Positions 51,366 to 60,831 of a stretch of 64,000 nt of DNA are shown in pieces. The stretch spans positions 434,001 through 498,000 of the forward strand of contig CANLHK010000001.1 of NCBI GenBank assembly GCA_947490615.1, given 5' to 3'. Source of the DNA: Planctomycetaceae bacterium. Its GTDB lineage: Bacteria; Planctomycetota; Phycisphaerae; Phycisphaerales; SM1A02. The notes beneath the pieces are model-generated. The model was given only the letters and a program-made list of their open reading frames with translations, had not been told where the DNA came from and did no database searches. The position numbers and the translations under genes are program-made. Each line of letters starts with the position of its first letter. Positions within the stretch are counted from its first letter, which is position 1.

Positions 51366-51392
51366 TTGACTGTGGTTGACGGGGTGTTTGAC
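51366..51392 (+). repeat. Three TTGAC repeats upstream of the chemoreceptor
   Basis: TTGAC occurs at 51366, 51376 and 51388, spaced 10 and 12 bases, in the 155-base gap after argJ and about 45 bases before the MCP start. Could be activator sites or -35 elements; no -10 of standard form follows at 17 bases. Confidence 0.3.
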
Positions 51393-51433
51393 CGAGGGAA
51401 AGAACACGCACGAAGCCGTGCAGAAGGTTTCTG

Positions 51434-53602
51434 ATGTCCTCGGCAGTCCCAACCGCTCGCTCTCCGCTCTCGCGCCGCACCGATTCCATTGGTGTGCGCA
51501 CGCTCGTCGGTTGCATCGCTGCAGTCATCGCGACCAGCGTAGCCATTGGCGTTGCTTCCTCGGAACGCGCGACGAATGCGCTTCGTGCGCAAGAGGAGGC
51601 TGCCTTCGCCGCCACCATCGCAACTCGGAGCGCTTCGCTCGAACAGTACCTCGTCACGATGCAGGGCCACATCGCTTCGCTCGCCGAAGAGCCATCGACG
51701 CTCGATGCGCTGCATGGCTTTGAGGCTGGATTCGCCACTGCTTCCAACGATGCTGCCCGCGTTGGCCGCGCGCAGGAATCTGCAGCAGCGCGCATCAGCG
51801 AACATCATGACGCGCAGTTGGCCACGCGCTTTCGCGATGGCGGTCTCGCCTGGCAGGGTGGTGCGGCAATCATGCCCACCGATCCAAACGCGTTGGCGCT
51901 GCAAGATCTCTACATCGTCTCGAACCCAAACGCCGTTGGTTCCAAGCACAAACTTGACCGTGCAGAGGTCGAGACCGCCTACGACCGAACCCACGCGGCG
52001 CACCATCCGCGGCTTCGTTCGCTGCTCGAGCGGTTCGGCTACTACGACATCTTTCTCTTCGACGCCCATGGGACAGCGGTGTACACGGTGTTCAAGGAGA
52101 CCGACTTTGGCAGCAATGCGGAGTCGGGCTGCTATGCGAGTTCCAACCTCTCGAAACTGATTCGCAACATGCTCGCTGCAGCGCCTGGAGCCAAGGCACG
52201 CGCTTGCGACTTCGCCGCGTACACCGCCAGCTATGGCGCGCAAGCAGGATTTCTTGCGGCCCAAATTGTCGAAGGGGGCGCCGTCGTGGGAGTCCTCGCT
52301 GTGCAGCTTCCCATTGATCGCCTCGACAAAGTCTGCAACCAGACCGAGGGGCTTGGTCTCACTGGTCGCGTGGAGCTCGTCGGACCCGATGGACGCACGC
52401 GAAACAATCCGAGAGATGCAAAGCAGGGAGTGGTAGGAGCGCCAACAGGATTTCCCGACCTCGCGACAGCAGCCATCAAGGGTGACCAAGGATTTTCGGA
52501 AGTCGAAAGCGCGGGCGTTCGCCACATGGCCGCCTACCGACCGTTCGACTATCTCGGCGCAACCTGGGCCATCGTCTGCGCGAAGCACAGCGAAGAAGTG
52601 TTTGCGCCCGTCCGCGCATTGATGTGGTGGATCCTTGGAGTGAGTGCGGCATCCGTTGTTCTCGTGTCGCTCCTCGCGTGGCCGCTGGCCCGCTCCATTC
52701 AACGACGCGCGGGCGCTGCAGTCACCGCGTTGCAGACGCTCGCCCACGGCGATCTTCGCCCCCGCATCCCTCCGCGCGGACACGATGAATTCAGCGCCAT
52801 CGCTGCGGCGATCAACCAGCTCGGTGAAGAGCTCTCAACCTCGATTGCAGGCGTCCGACACAGCGCCGAAGATCTTTCGGGTGAGGCCTCGACACTTGCT
52901 TCGACGAGCGAGATGCTCTCAGGCGTTGCCAGCGGTCAAGCCGCCAGCATCGAAGAGATGTCCGCAGCCATCACTGAATTGCGCGCGCAAACTGGACGGA
53001 CGACTGAAGAGTCGCGCGCCGCGCAGGAGCGAACCGCCAAGGGCGAACGCGACGCACAGGACGCCACGCGTGCAGTGGATGGCCTTGAGCATTCGATGGA
53101 AGAGATCGATCACGCCGCGCGCGAAATCGGCCAGATCACTCGCGTGATCGACGAGATCGCGTTCCAAACCAATCTGCTCGCGCTCAACGCTGCGGTGGAA
53201 GCGGCGCGTGCGGGTGAAGCGGGCCGCGGATTTGCGGTGGTCGCGCAGGAAGTCCGCGCACTAGCGACTCGCTCAAGCGAAGCCGCACGCAAGACCACCG
53301 AGCTCGTGGGTTCGGCCAGTGAGCGTGTCGGGCGTGGTGTCGCGTTCTCTCGCAATGTGCGCGCGTCGCTCGAGCAAATCATCGCAAGCTCCACAGAGAT
53401 CGCCCGCGTGGTCGGGAGCATCGCCCAAGCGCAAACCGACCAATTGAGCGGCATCAGCCAACTTGATCAAGGCATCGCCGCGATCTCGCAGACCACCCAA
53501 GACGCTGCAGGTCAGAGCGAGCAAGTGGCCGCGTCGGCGCGTCAGGCTGCGGACGAAGTCACAAGCCTCAAGAAGAATGTCGAGCGCTTCGTGGTCGGGT
53601 GA
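51434..53602 (+). CDS. Methyl-accepting chemotaxis protein
   Basis: A 722-aa chemoreceptor. TM1 at about 22-45, a large sensor domain of about 350 residues outside the membrane with Cache-like features ([37 protein letters not shown]), TM2 at about 398-420 ([18 protein letters not shown]), HAMP to about 475, then the coiled-coil signalling domain. The kinase-contact hairpin has [19 protein letters not shown] and [18 protein letters not shown]. No che or flagellar gene is adjacent, so it is an orphan here. GAAGG lies just upstream of the ATG. It converges with pheS across 16 bases. Confidence 0.93.
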   Translation: MSSAVPTARSPLSRRTDSIGVRTLVGCIAAVIATSVAIGVASSERATNALRAQEEAAFAATIATRSASLEQYLVTMQGHIASLAEEPSTLDALHGFEAGFATASNDAARVGRAQESAAARISEHHDAQLATRFRDGGLAWQGGAAIMPTDPNALALQDLYIVSNPNAVGSKHKLDRAEVETAYDRTHAAHHPRLRSLLERFGYYDIFLFDAHGTAVYTVFKETDFGSNAESGCYASSNLSKLIRNMLAAAPGAKARACDFAAYTASYGAQAGFLAAQIVEGGAVVGVLAVQLPIDRLDKVCNQTEGLGLTGRVELVGPDGRTRNNPRDAKQGVVGAPTGFPDLATAAIKGDQGFSEVESAGVRHMAAYRPFDYLGATWAIVCAKHSEEVFAPVRALMWWILGVSAASVVLVSLLAWPLARSIQRRAGAAVTALQTLAHGDLRPRIPPRGHDEFSAIAAAINQLGEELSTSIAGVRHSAEDLSGEASTLASTSEMLSGVASGQAASIEEMSAAITELRAQTGRTTEESRAAQERTAKGERDAQDATRAVDGLEHSMEEIDHAAREIGQITRVIDEIAFQTNLLALNAAVEAARAGEAGRGFAVVAQEVRALATRSSEAARKTTELVGSASERVGRGVAFSRNVRASLEQIIASSTEIARVVGSIAQAQTDQLSGISQLDQGIAAISQTTQDAAGQSEQVAASARQAADEVTSLKKNVERFVVG

Positions 53603-53618
53603 GCGTGCGTCTTCGCAC

Positions 53619-54623
53619 TTAGAACTGCCGCAGGAAACGCGCGTCGTTCTCGAACAGCAGGCGGATGTCGCCAATCCCGTACTTGCGCATCGCCACGCGC
53701 TCGATACCGAGGCCAAACGCGAAACCCGTCCACTCTTCGGGATCAACGCCCACAGCCTTGAACACATTCGGGTCGACCATGCCGCAGCCGCCGAGTTCGA
53801 TCCAGCGCCATTCGGGCACGCCGTTGCGCATGACGCGCATCTTCATGTCGAGTTCTGCACTGGGCTCGGTGAACGGGAAGAAACTCGGGCGCAGGCGAAT
53901 CTCCGCTTCCTCACCAAAGAACGCCTTGGCGAACTGCACGAGCGTCGACTTGAGATCCACCATCGAGACATGCCGATCGACGAACAAGCCTTCGACCTGA
54001 TGGAACATCGAATAGTGCGTGGCATCGTGGGCATCGGGGCGGTAGACGCGACCGATGGCGCAGATCTTGAGCGGTGGTTTCGCCGCTTCCATCGCACGAA
54101 TCTGCACCGTTGAGGTCTGCGTGCGCAGCAGCAGTTTGCCCGCGACCTCGCCGCCGAGAAAGAAATTGTCCGCAGGACCGCGCGCAGGATGGGTGTCGGG
54201 AATGTTGAGCGCGTTGAAGTTGTGCCACTCGTCTTCGAGCTCGGGTCCGTCCGCGACGGCGAAACCCATACGGCCGAGCACATCGACGATCTCGTCGATG
54301 GTCTTGGTCAGCACATGGCGCGCCCCTTCGCCGACGGCGAATCCTGGCTCCGTGACATCGACGGCTGGGCCAGTTGGCAGCGCCACCACCGTCAATTTCG
54401 CTGCAGCAAAGGCGCCCTCAATCGCGCTCTTCACTTCGTTCATGCGCTTACCGACGGCGGGCTTCTGTTCCTTGGGAACACTCTTCAGCGCATCGAGCGC
54501 GCCACGGAGTCGGCCGTTGGTTCCGAGCCATCGCACGCGATACGCCTCAAGCGCCGCTGGATCGACCACCGTCCGCAGTTCGGCCAGCGCGTCGCGTTCC
54601 ATCGCATCGAGATCAGGGAGCAT
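53619..54623 (-). CDS. pheS: Phenylalanyl-tRNA synthetase alpha subunit
   Basis: Catalytic subunit of PheRS, 334 aa, family length. N-terminal coiled coil (LAELRTVVDPAALEAYRVRW), then motif 2 VYRPDAHDATHYSMFHQVEG, SFFPFTEPSAELDMKM, and motif 3 WTGFAFGLGIERVAMRKYGI. pheT is not next to it: the gene stands alone, convergent with the MCP gene and 136 bases from rplQ. A TAGAGT box six bases before the ATG predicts a leaderless mRNA. Confidence 0.96.
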   Translation of the reverse strand: MLPDLDAMERDALAELRTVVDPAALEAYRVRWLGTNGRLRGALDALKSVPKEQKPAVGKRMNEVKSAIEGAFAAAKLTVVALPTGPAVDVTEPGFAVGEGARHVLTKTIDEIVDVLGRMGFAVADGPELEDEWHNFNALNIPDTHPARGPADNFFLGGEVAGKLLLRTQTSTVQIRAMEAAKPPLKICAIGRVYRPDAHDATHYSMFHQVEGLFVDRHVSMVDLKSTLVQFAKAFFGEEAEIRLRPSFFPFTEPSAELDMKMRVMRNGVPEWRWIELGGCGMVDPNVFKAVGVDPEEWTGFAFGLGIERVAMRKYGIGDIRLLFENDARFLRQF

Positions 54624-54629
54624 CGCCGT

Positions 54630-54635
54630 ACTCTA
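54630..54635 (-). promoter_or_regulatory. -10 box (TAGAGT) for leaderless pheS
   Basis: TAGAGT on the minus strand ends six bases before the ATG. The rplQ terminator lies behind it, so pheS needs its own promoter. -35 not obvious. Confidence 0.5.
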
Positions 54636-54706
54636 ACTTCAGGCGCGCGGCGTGCGAGTCATATCGCGCCGCGCGCGTGCGACGCGAAGTGCACCAACCA
54701 AAGCAA

Positions 54707-54733
54707 GTCGCCCCGACCAAAGGCCGGGGCGAC
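54707..54733 (-). terminator. Terminator of the ribosomal operon after rplQ
   Basis: GTCGCCCCG (54707-54715) pairs with CGGGGCGAC (54725-54733), a 9-bp stem that extends by two C-G pairs over an AAA loop. On the minus strand it is followed by TTGCTTTGGTTGG. It lies 27 bases after the rplQ stop. Confidence 0.7.
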
Positions 54734-54759
54734 GAGTTCAGTAGCGTTGTTGGGTTCGT

Positions 54760-55359
54760 TCACTCCGACTTCGGAGCGTCCGCGCCCTTCTTGCGAAGTT
54801 CCGCGGCGTACGCGGTGCGCTTGTCGGCGGTGCGTCGACGATTCGATCGACGACCCGAGACCTGCGGGCCTTCTTCCTTACCGACGAGCTGCAAAATGCA
54901 GAGGTCGGTCTGGTCACCCACGCGGCGCTTGTCGAGCTTCACGATGCGGGTGTAACCACCAGCGCGATCGGTGTAGAGCGGAGCGACGCGGGTCATGAGG
55001 TGCTGCACAAGGCGAGGAGCCTTGCGGATCTCGCCGTAACGATTGAACTCCACCGCGTCCGCGCTGGGGAGTTCCCAGAGCTGATGGACATTGCGCTTGG
55101 CGTCCTTCGTGTTCGGATCAGCAACCCACGCGAAGACCGCGCGGTCGTTGATGCGAGACTCGATCTCGCGGCGCATGGTCAGACCACTGCGCTTGGCCAT
55201 GGTGATGAGCTTCTCGACGAACGGCTGCACAGCCTTCGCCTTGGGGATGGTGGTCTCGATCTGTCCGTGCTCAAAGAGACCCGCAGCGAGATTGCGAAGC
55301 ATCGCGCGACGGTGATCTTCCTTCACACACAGTTGCTTGCCAAATACACGGTGACGCAT
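54760..55359 (-). CDS. rplQ: 50S ribosomal protein bL17, long form
   Basis: bL17 at the end of the alpha operon. It opens MRHRVFGKQLCVKEDHRRAM and has LRNLAAGLFEHGQIETTIPK and the C-terminal GGYTRIVKLDKRRVGD. At 199 aa it is well above the usual 120-130: about 30 residues are inserted near 80-115 (WELPSADAVEFNRYGEIRKA) and a basic tail of about 40 residues follows. Terminator 27 bases downstream. Confidence 0.94.
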   Translation of the reverse strand: MRHRVFGKQLCVKEDHRRAMLRNLAAGLFEHGQIETTIPKAKAVQPFVEKLITMAKRSGLTMRREIESRINDRAVFAWVADPNTKDAKRNVHQLWELPSADAVEFNRYGEIRKAPRLVQHLMTRVAPLYTDRAGGYTRIVKLDKRRVGDQTDLCILQLVGKEEGPQVSGRRSNRRRTADKRTAYAAELRKKGADAPKSE

Positions 55360-55451
55360 GACTCGTTCCTATCGAAGTGGACTTCGCCGTGGGCAGCTGC
55401 CGTGGGCGGGGTCCGAATGCTCTATCTCATCTCGTTCAGATCGCGATCAAC

Positions 55452-56462
55452 TCAGCTCGTGGTCAAGCCATCGGGCACTGGATAGCCCAAGTGCAGACCA
55501 AGCTTCTCGAGTTCTTCCTTCACTTCGCGCAGCGAGGTCTTGCCGAAGCTGCGCACCGCGAGGAGGTCGTCCTCGCTGCGCTGCACCAGCTCGCCCACCG
55601 AGCGAATCTTGGCGGTTTCAAGGCAGTTCGACGCGCGGACGCTGAGCTCAAGCTCCGAGACCGGCATCCGCAACTTGCGGATGATTTCGTCGTCCTGCGC
55701 GTTAGTGTCGGCGACTTCGTCCGACACCATGATGTCGCCGAGCTCATCGAACTGAACGAACGGATTGAGGTGCTTGCGAAGAACCTTCGCAGCCTCGACG
55801 AGCGCCATGTCTGGCGTCACCGTTCCGTTGGTCCACACATCGAGCACGAGCTTCTGGTAGTTGGTCTGCTGGCCAACGCGGGTGTCCTCGGTTGCGAAAC
55901 GCACGCGCTGCACCGGCGAGAAGATCGCGTCGATCGGAATCTCGCCAATCAACTGATCGCCGCCACGCGTAGCTTCCTTCGAGATCTGCTCGGTCGCTGG
56001 CATGTAGCCGCGGCCCTTCTCGACGGTGAACTCGATGTCGAAATCGATCTTGTCGGTGAGCGTCGCGATGACCTTGTCGGGGTTGATGATCTCGATGGAT
56101 GCATCGCACTCGATGAGTTCAGCGGTGACATCGCCAGGACCTTCGGCGGAGAGCTTCATGGTGCGGGGGCCATCGCCCTCCATCGCCACGACGATGCCCT
56201 TGATGTTCAGGATGATGTCCACGACATCCTCAAGGACGCCAGGAATCGTCGAGAACTCGTGGGTGACGCCCTTGATCTTGATCTTGGTGATCGCCGCACC
56301 CTCGATCGAGGAGAGCAGGACGCGACGAAGGCTGTTGCCGATGGTCGTACCGAAACCAGGCTCAAACGGCTCCGCGATGAAACGCGAGAAAGTCGCCGAG
56401 CGGCTCTTGGGATCAGGCTGAACGTTTGCGGGCAAGTCGAGCCCGCGCCAACGAAGGTGCAT
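55452..56462 (-). CDS. rpoA: RNA polymerase alpha subunit
   Basis: 336 aa. N-domain for dimerisation: EPGFGTTIGNSLRRVLLSSI and GVTHEFSTIPGVLEDVVDII. Linker about 236-262. C-domain for UP elements and activators: LELSVRASNCLETAKIRSVG, VQRSEDDLLAVRSFGKTSLR. The intact CTD supports normal promoter contacts. Preceded by a 242-base gap where rpsD would stand in most bacteria. Confidence 0.97.
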   Translation of the reverse strand: MHLRWRGLDLPANVQPDPKSRSATFSRFIAEPFEPGFGTTIGNSLRRVLLSSIEGAAITKIKIKGVTHEFSTIPGVLEDVVDIILNIKGIVVAMEGDGPRTMKLSAEGPGDVTAELIECDASIEIINPDKVIATLTDKIDFDIEFTVEKGRGYMPATEQISKEATRGGDQLIGEIPIDAIFSPVQRVRFATEDTRVGQQTNYQKLVLDVWTNGTVTPDMALVEAAKVLRKHLNPFVQFDELGDIMVSDEVADTNAQDDEIIRKLRMPVSELELSVRASNCLETAKIRSVGELVQRSEDDLLAVRSFGKTSLREVKEELEKLGLHLGYPVPDGLTTS

Positions 56463-56704
56463 CAGAAACTCCTAGTGTCCCACTGAGGGGACTCCGACAA
56501 GACGGGCTTTCGCCCTGACTCAACACCGTTGCAGCTCGGTTGTTCACCCTTGTCGGCGGGTGACTTCCTTCTGTGCGACGGATCCGATGAAATCCGCCGG
56601 GCGGGATGACTCTCGCGCGGCGGGAATGTTCTGGCAAACTGCGAGGCTCTTGTTGCGGCGCGTTGTGCGTGGTGCAGCGCGACGAGAACCAACTGACCCC
56701 TGCG
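56463..56704 (-). other. Gap between rpsK and rpoA without rpsD
   Basis: 242 bases. No reading frame of uS4 type or any other conserved small protein. I see no terminator of good form, so readthrough into rpoA is possible. The gap may hold a promoter for rpoA-rplQ, but no clear -10 is visible. Confidence 0.4.
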
Positions 56705-57103
56705 TCAGACGCGGCGCTTCTTTGGCGGACGGCATCCGTTGAAGGGAATCGCAGTGTGGTCTTCGACGGCAGTGACGCGAAGCCCGTTGGCCTGCAGCGC
56801 AGTGATCGCGCTCTCGCGACCAGGGCCTGGACCCTTCACGCGAACCTCGACCTCCTTGAGGCCGACGCGCTTCGCCTTGCCGACAGCCTTCTCCGAGGCG
56901 CGGCTGGCCGCGAACGGAGTCGACTTGCGCGCGCCCTTGAATCCGACGGTGCCCGCCGAATCCCACGCGATGGTCTCGCCATTCACATCGGTGATGGTGA
57001 CCAGCGTGTTGTTGAAGGTCGCGTGGACATGCACGATGCCGCGCAAGACATTCTTGCGGATCTTCTTCTTCGAGGCTGATGCTGCCGGGGTTGGCGTGTT
57101 CAT
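56705..57103 (-). CDS. rpsK: 30S ribosomal protein uS11
   Basis: uS11 of 132 aa. Core [60 protein letters not shown] and the C-terminal [20 protein letters not shown]. The ATG at 57103 has AGGA about 10 bases ahead; a longer frame upstream has no family likeness and is rejected. Between rpsM and rpoA. Confidence 0.96.
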   Translation of the reverse strand: MNTPTPAASASKKKIRKNVLRGIVHVHATFNNTLVTITDVNGETIAWDSAGTVGFKGARKSTPFAASRASEKAVGKAKRVGLKEVEVRVKGPGPGRESAITALQANGLRVTAVEDHTAIPFNGCRPPKKRRV

Positions 57104-57236
57104 GTTGGTGATTCCTGCCTGGTCTCGATGTCTGTTCGACGCTCGAACCGTACTTGTCTTCTTCGCTGCGGATCGCCCGCGACTGCGCTCCATCACGCCG
57201 CGCAGGAATATCCCGCGCGGGCGTCATGGACCTCAC

Positions 57237-57614
57237 TCAGCCCTTCACGCCCTTCTTGCCCGCGACGGTCTTCTTGCGACCCTTACGAGTACGCGAGTTG
57301 GAACGCGTGCGCTGACCATGCACGGGGAGGCTGCGACGATGACGATCGCCGCGGTAGCTCTTGATGTCCTTGAGGCGCTGAATGTCCTGCTGGATCTGAC
57401 GACGCAGCGCGCCTTCGACCACGATCTTGGCATCGATGATGCCTGCGATCGCAGCGACTTCCTGCTCCTTGAGGTCGTTAGTACGACGCTCAGGGTCGAT
57501 GCCGACCTCGCGCAGAATGTCGAGCGCAACCTTCGGCCCAATGCCGTAGACATAGCGCAGCGAGACGCCGATCTTCTTCTTCTCGGGGATGTCGATACCA
57601 GCGATACGCGGCAT
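57237..57614 (-). CDS. rpsM: 30S ribosomal protein uS13
   Basis: uS13 of 125 aa: MPRIAGIDIPEKKKIGVSLR, YVYGIGPKVALDILREVGID, SYRGDRHRRSLPVHGQRTRS and a Lys/Arg-rich end (KTVAGKKG). Spans from 57614 to 57237. 133 bases separate it from uS11 and 197 from bL36. Confidence 0.97.
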   Translation of the reverse strand: MPRIAGIDIPEKKKIGVSLRYVYGIGPKVALDILREVGIDPERRTNDLKEQEVAAIAGIIDAKIVVEGALRRQIQQDIQRLKDIKSYRGDRHRRSLPVHGQRTRSNSRTRKGRKKTVAGKKGVKG

Positions 57615-57811
57615 GTCAGGCTCCGGTCGGCGCTCGCAGATGGACTGCGATGCGCCACACTTCTCTTTGTTGAGCCCACCGTCGTGAAGGCGTCAAGGTT
57701 TGACGCGCAGCACTCCGATGAGCCCGTTTGGTTTCCGATGAACTCCCCGTTTGTGCGGCGTTGGACCGCGCAAGAGGGGAAGGGGCGATTGTACCGAAAT
57801 TGGCGTCTTGG

Positions 57812-57928
57812 TCAGCCTTGGCGCTGCTTGAGACGAGGATTCTTCTTGTTGATCACGAGTCGCTTGCCCTTGCGGACAACGATCTGACAATCACGGGAAC
57901 GGCGCTTGATGCTCGAGCGAACCTTCAT
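57812..57928 (-). CDS. rpmJ: 50S ribosomal protein bL36, zinc-free variant
   Basis: bL36 of 38 aa, read from the minus strand: [18 protein letters not shown] at the start and NPRLKQRQG at the end. The canonical zinc ligands are C11, C14, C27 and H33. Here position 11 is Ser, 14 is Cys, 27 is Asn and 33 is Leu, so only one of four remains and zinc binding is lost. Length, start and KQRQG end are typical. Between infA and rpsM. Confidence 0.93.
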   Translation of the reverse strand: MKVRSSIKRRSRDCQIVVRKGKRLVINKKNPRLKQRQG

Positions 57929-58031
57929 GGTGGGACTCCTGGCTTCGATTCTCTGACTGTTCTTGGCGCCCGCTGAGGTCATCCTCGGCGGGGGGAATGG
58001 ACCGAGTGGTTCTCGGTCGGACTTGCTCCGC

Positions 58032-58247
58032 TTAGTAGCGGTAGATGATGCGGCCCTTGGTCATGTCGTACGGGCTCATCTCGATGGTCACGCGATCTCC
58101 TGGGAGGATGCGGATAAAGAACTTCCGCATCTTGCCGCTGACGTACGCGATGATCACTTGGTCGTTTTGCAAACGCACTTTGAACATCGCATCAGGCAAC
58201 GCTTCGGTGACCTCTGCGTCGAGTGTGATTTTGTCTTCTTTGGCCAT
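58032..58247 (-). CDS. infA: Translation initiation factor IF-1
   Basis: IF-1 of 71 aa, S1-like OB fold: [65 protein letters not shown]. Family length. The frame is open further up, but the ATG at 58247 is the homologous start. Between map and rpmJ, 50 bases after map. Confidence 0.97.
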   Translation of the reverse strand: MAKEDKITLDAEVTEALPDAMFKVRLQNDQVIIAYVSGKMRKFFIRILPGDRVTIEMSPYDMTKGRIIYRY

Positions 58248-58297
58248 CGTTGCGTGATGCTTGTGTTGGGGATCGGACTGCTGCTCTGCTCGAAGGA

Positions 58298-59299
58298 TCA
58301 GCTGGCCAAGCGCGCGGAGTGCGCGGCTCGGACAACTCGTTGATTGATTGGTGTGGTCGCGGTCGAGTTCGAAACGGTGAGGACCTCGGCACCATCGCGG
58401 GTGACGGCGACGGTGTGCTCGACATGGCAGCTGCGCGCGCCTGATTCGACGAGCACGGTCCATCCATCCGAGGCCAGTTTGACGCGCGGGTTGAGACGCT
58501 CGCCGTTGGAGTCGCGTCGAGTCCGCTCGAGAACGACCATCGGTTCAATCGCGAGCACCATGCCCGGACGAAGCGTGAAGTCGCCGCCGCGGAGAAACCC
58601 TGCGGAAACGCAACTCGGAACCTGCGGAGACTCGTGGAGTTCGCGGCCGATGCCGTGGCCGACAAAGTCGACGGCGATCGCGAAGTCTGCGTCGGCAGCG
58701 ATCGCTTCCATGCCGTTGGCAATCTCGCTCCAGCGTCGTCCTGGACGAATCGCAGCGATGGCGTGATTTAGCATCGCCTGTGCGCAATCAACGAGGGCAT
58801 CGAGTTCGTCGCGATTCTCGCTGGCACCCACGCGAACGGTCACGGCGCTGTCGGCGCACCAACCATCAAGCCGAACGCCTGCGTCGATCGAGACAAGGTC
58901 GCCTTCGCCGATCACACGCGCGCCGGGTACGCCGTGCACCAGTTCCTCATTCACCGAGACGCAGCTCGATGCGGGGAAGGGAGCGTTGGCATGGATGTTG
59001 GATGCCGCCGTCCCGAGATAGCCCAGGAAGATCGGCTCGCCACCAGCGCGCTGCATCGTGGTGCGCACGGCATCATCGATGGCGGCGGTCGTTGCGCCAG
59101 GAACGCAGGCACACTCTGCAGTAGCCAACGCCTCCGCGACCAAGGCCCCTGCCCTGCGAATACCTGCGACATCTTCAGCCGAGCGAAGCGCGAGCACTGG
59201 TCGAGGCGACAGCGCGCTCGCGCGATCTGTTCTCGCTCGGGCGGCACCGCGGTGCAAGCGCGCAACGCGCGCGGGGGCCATGGTGACGCCAGATTGCAT
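58298..59299 (-). CDS. map: Methionine aminopeptidase type I
   Basis: Removes the first Met. 333 aa: N-terminal ~70 residues are extra, basic and Pro/Ala-rich; the core begins [20 protein letters not shown]. Metal ligands Asp near 138 in SIDAG, Asp near 149 in WCADSAV, His near 213 in [10 protein letters not shown], Glu near 252 in AIEPMV and Glu near 294 in HVEHTV are all present. The ATG at 59299 follows the secY stop by one base; a second in-frame ATG at 59281 is the alternative. adk, usual neighbour of secY-map, is missing. Confidence 0.92.
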   Translation of the reverse strand: MQSGVTMAPARVARLHRGAARARTDRASALSPRPVLALRSAEDVAGIRRAGALVAEALATAECACVPGATTAAIDDAVRTTMQRAGGEPIFLGYLGTAASNIHANAPFPASSCVSVNEELVHGVPGARVIGEGDLVSIDAGVRLDGWCADSAVTVRVGASENRDELDALVDCAQAMLNHAIAAIRPGRRWSEIANGMEAIAADADFAIAVDFVGHGIGRELHESPQVPSCVSAGFLRGGDFTLRPGMVLAIEPMVVLERTRRDSNGERLNPRVKLASDGWTVLVESGARSCHVEHTVAVTRDGAEVLTVSNSTATTPINQRVVRAAHSARLAS

Positions 59300-59300
59300 G

Positions 59301-60716
59301 TCAGCTCGTGCGACTCCGAATGCGCGGCGCCTTGGAGTCGTTCGCGCCGTGCGCGAGGAAGCCCGAATAGTTACGCATGAGCAGGTTGGCTTCGATGCGC
59401 TGAATGAGATCAAGGCCAACGCTCACGACGATCAGGAGACCCGTGCCGCCGAGGAACTGCGACACATTCAGCGGAATCATCATCTTCGAGCTGACCACGG
59501 TTGGAATCACCGCGATCGCTGCGAGGAATCCCGCGCCGACATAGGTGATGCGCTCCATGACCGTTTCGAGGTACTCCGCGGTGCGCGGACCCGGGCGATA
59601 GCCAGGAATGAACGAACCGCTCTGTTTCAGCTGCTTGGACATCTCGTCTGGGCTGAACTGCACAGTCGTCCAGAAGTAGCTGAAGAAGAAGATCATCACG
59701 ATCTCAAAGAAGATGTACGGGAACTTGCCCATCTGGCTGTTGATCGCGAGGAACCCCGTGATCGACTGCCACCAGTCGGCTGAGTTGTCTTGAAGCGCGC
59801 GGGTTTGCAGCCACGCAAAGATGCTCGACGGGAAGATCATCAGCGAGCTGGCAAACACGATCGGCATGACGCCCGCGTGATTGAGACGCAGCGGCAGATA
59901 CTGGCGCTGCCCACCAAAGACGCGACGACCACGAGTGTGCTTGGCCTGCTGAATCGGAATACGACGCTGCGCAACCGTGATGACGATGGCACCCGCGACG
60001 ACGAACACGAATCCACCCATGATCAAGAGCAGACCGATCGGGCTGAGCCGACCTGGCGCCGCGTTGATCGAGGGATCGAAGTTGTCCCAGACCCACTGCA
60101 CTGCCGACGGCATGCGCGAAAGAATGCCCGCCGTGAGGATGAGCGAGATGCCGTTTCCGATGCCGTACTTGTCGATTTGCTCGCCAAGCCACATGAGGAA
60201 CAAGCTGCCTGCCGTCAGGCCGACCACACCAGCGGTGTAGAAGGTGACCATCTTGCCTGAGACAAGGAAGTCAGGCTGCACGAGGCCCGACTGCCGCAGG
60301 TACGACAGCCACATGATGCCTTGGATGATGCAGAGTCCGACGGTGGCGTACCGCGTGTACTCGTTGATCTTGGTCTGGCCCGAGGTGCCGTCCTTCTTCA
60401 GATCTTGCAGCGGCTTCCACACGGTGGTGAGAAGCTGGAAGATGATCGACGCCGTGATGTACGGCATGATGCCGAGGCCGAAGATCGTCGACTGCTGCAA
60501 GCTTCCGCCTGAGAAGATCGAGGCGTACTCGAGGATGCGACCGAAGCCGCTTCCGCCCTCGCTCGCCTTCTCGGCGGCTTCCTTCAGCGCGCTTTGATCG
60601 ACACCGATGAGCGGAATCGCAAAGCCAACGCGATAGATGGCGAGCAGGCCGAGCGTGAAGAACACGCGACGACGGAGCTCAGGGATCTTGAAGATGTTCG
60701 CGAAGGCTTGAAACAT
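59301..60716 (-). CDS. secY: Preprotein translocase subunit SecY
   Basis: Central channel of the Sec translocon, 471 aa with ten membrane segments. FFTLGLLAIYRVGFAIPLIG is helix 1; the plug and helix 2 region follows with FGLGIMPYITASIIFQLLT. YLPLRLNHAGVMPIVFASSL and SFIPGYRPGPRTAEYLETVM are the C-half signatures. Between rplO and map, with a 115-base gap to rplO. Confidence 0.97.
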   Translation of the reverse strand: MFQAFANIFKIPELRRRVFFTLGLLAIYRVGFAIPLIGVDQSALKEAAEKASEGGSGFGRILEYASIFSGGSLQQSTIFGLGIMPYITASIIFQLLTTVWKPLQDLKKDGTSGQTKINEYTRYATVGLCIIQGIMWLSYLRQSGLVQPDFLVSGKMVTFYTAGVVGLTAGSLFLMWLGEQIDKYGIGNGISLILTAGILSRMPSAVQWVWDNFDPSINAAPGRLSPIGLLLIMGGFVFVVAGAIVITVAQRRIPIQQAKHTRGRRVFGGQRQYLPLRLNHAGVMPIVFASSLMIFPSSIFAWLQTRALQDNSADWWQSITGFLAINSQMGKFPYIFFEIVMIFFFSYFWTTVQFSPDEMSKQLKQSGSFIPGYRPGPRTAEYLETVMERITYVGAGFLAAIAVIPTVVSSKMMIPLNVSQFLGGTGLLIVVSVGLDLIQRIEANLLMRNYSGFLAHGANDSKAPRIRSRTS

Positions 60717-60831
60717 CAGGGTCTCGGGTGGAAAGTTCGGTCCAACGCCGCGAGCAACGAACTTCCCGTGATCGTGGTCACCATCTCAACAGGGTCCTCG
60801 CGCAGATCGCTTGGACCGGTGGATCACACGC

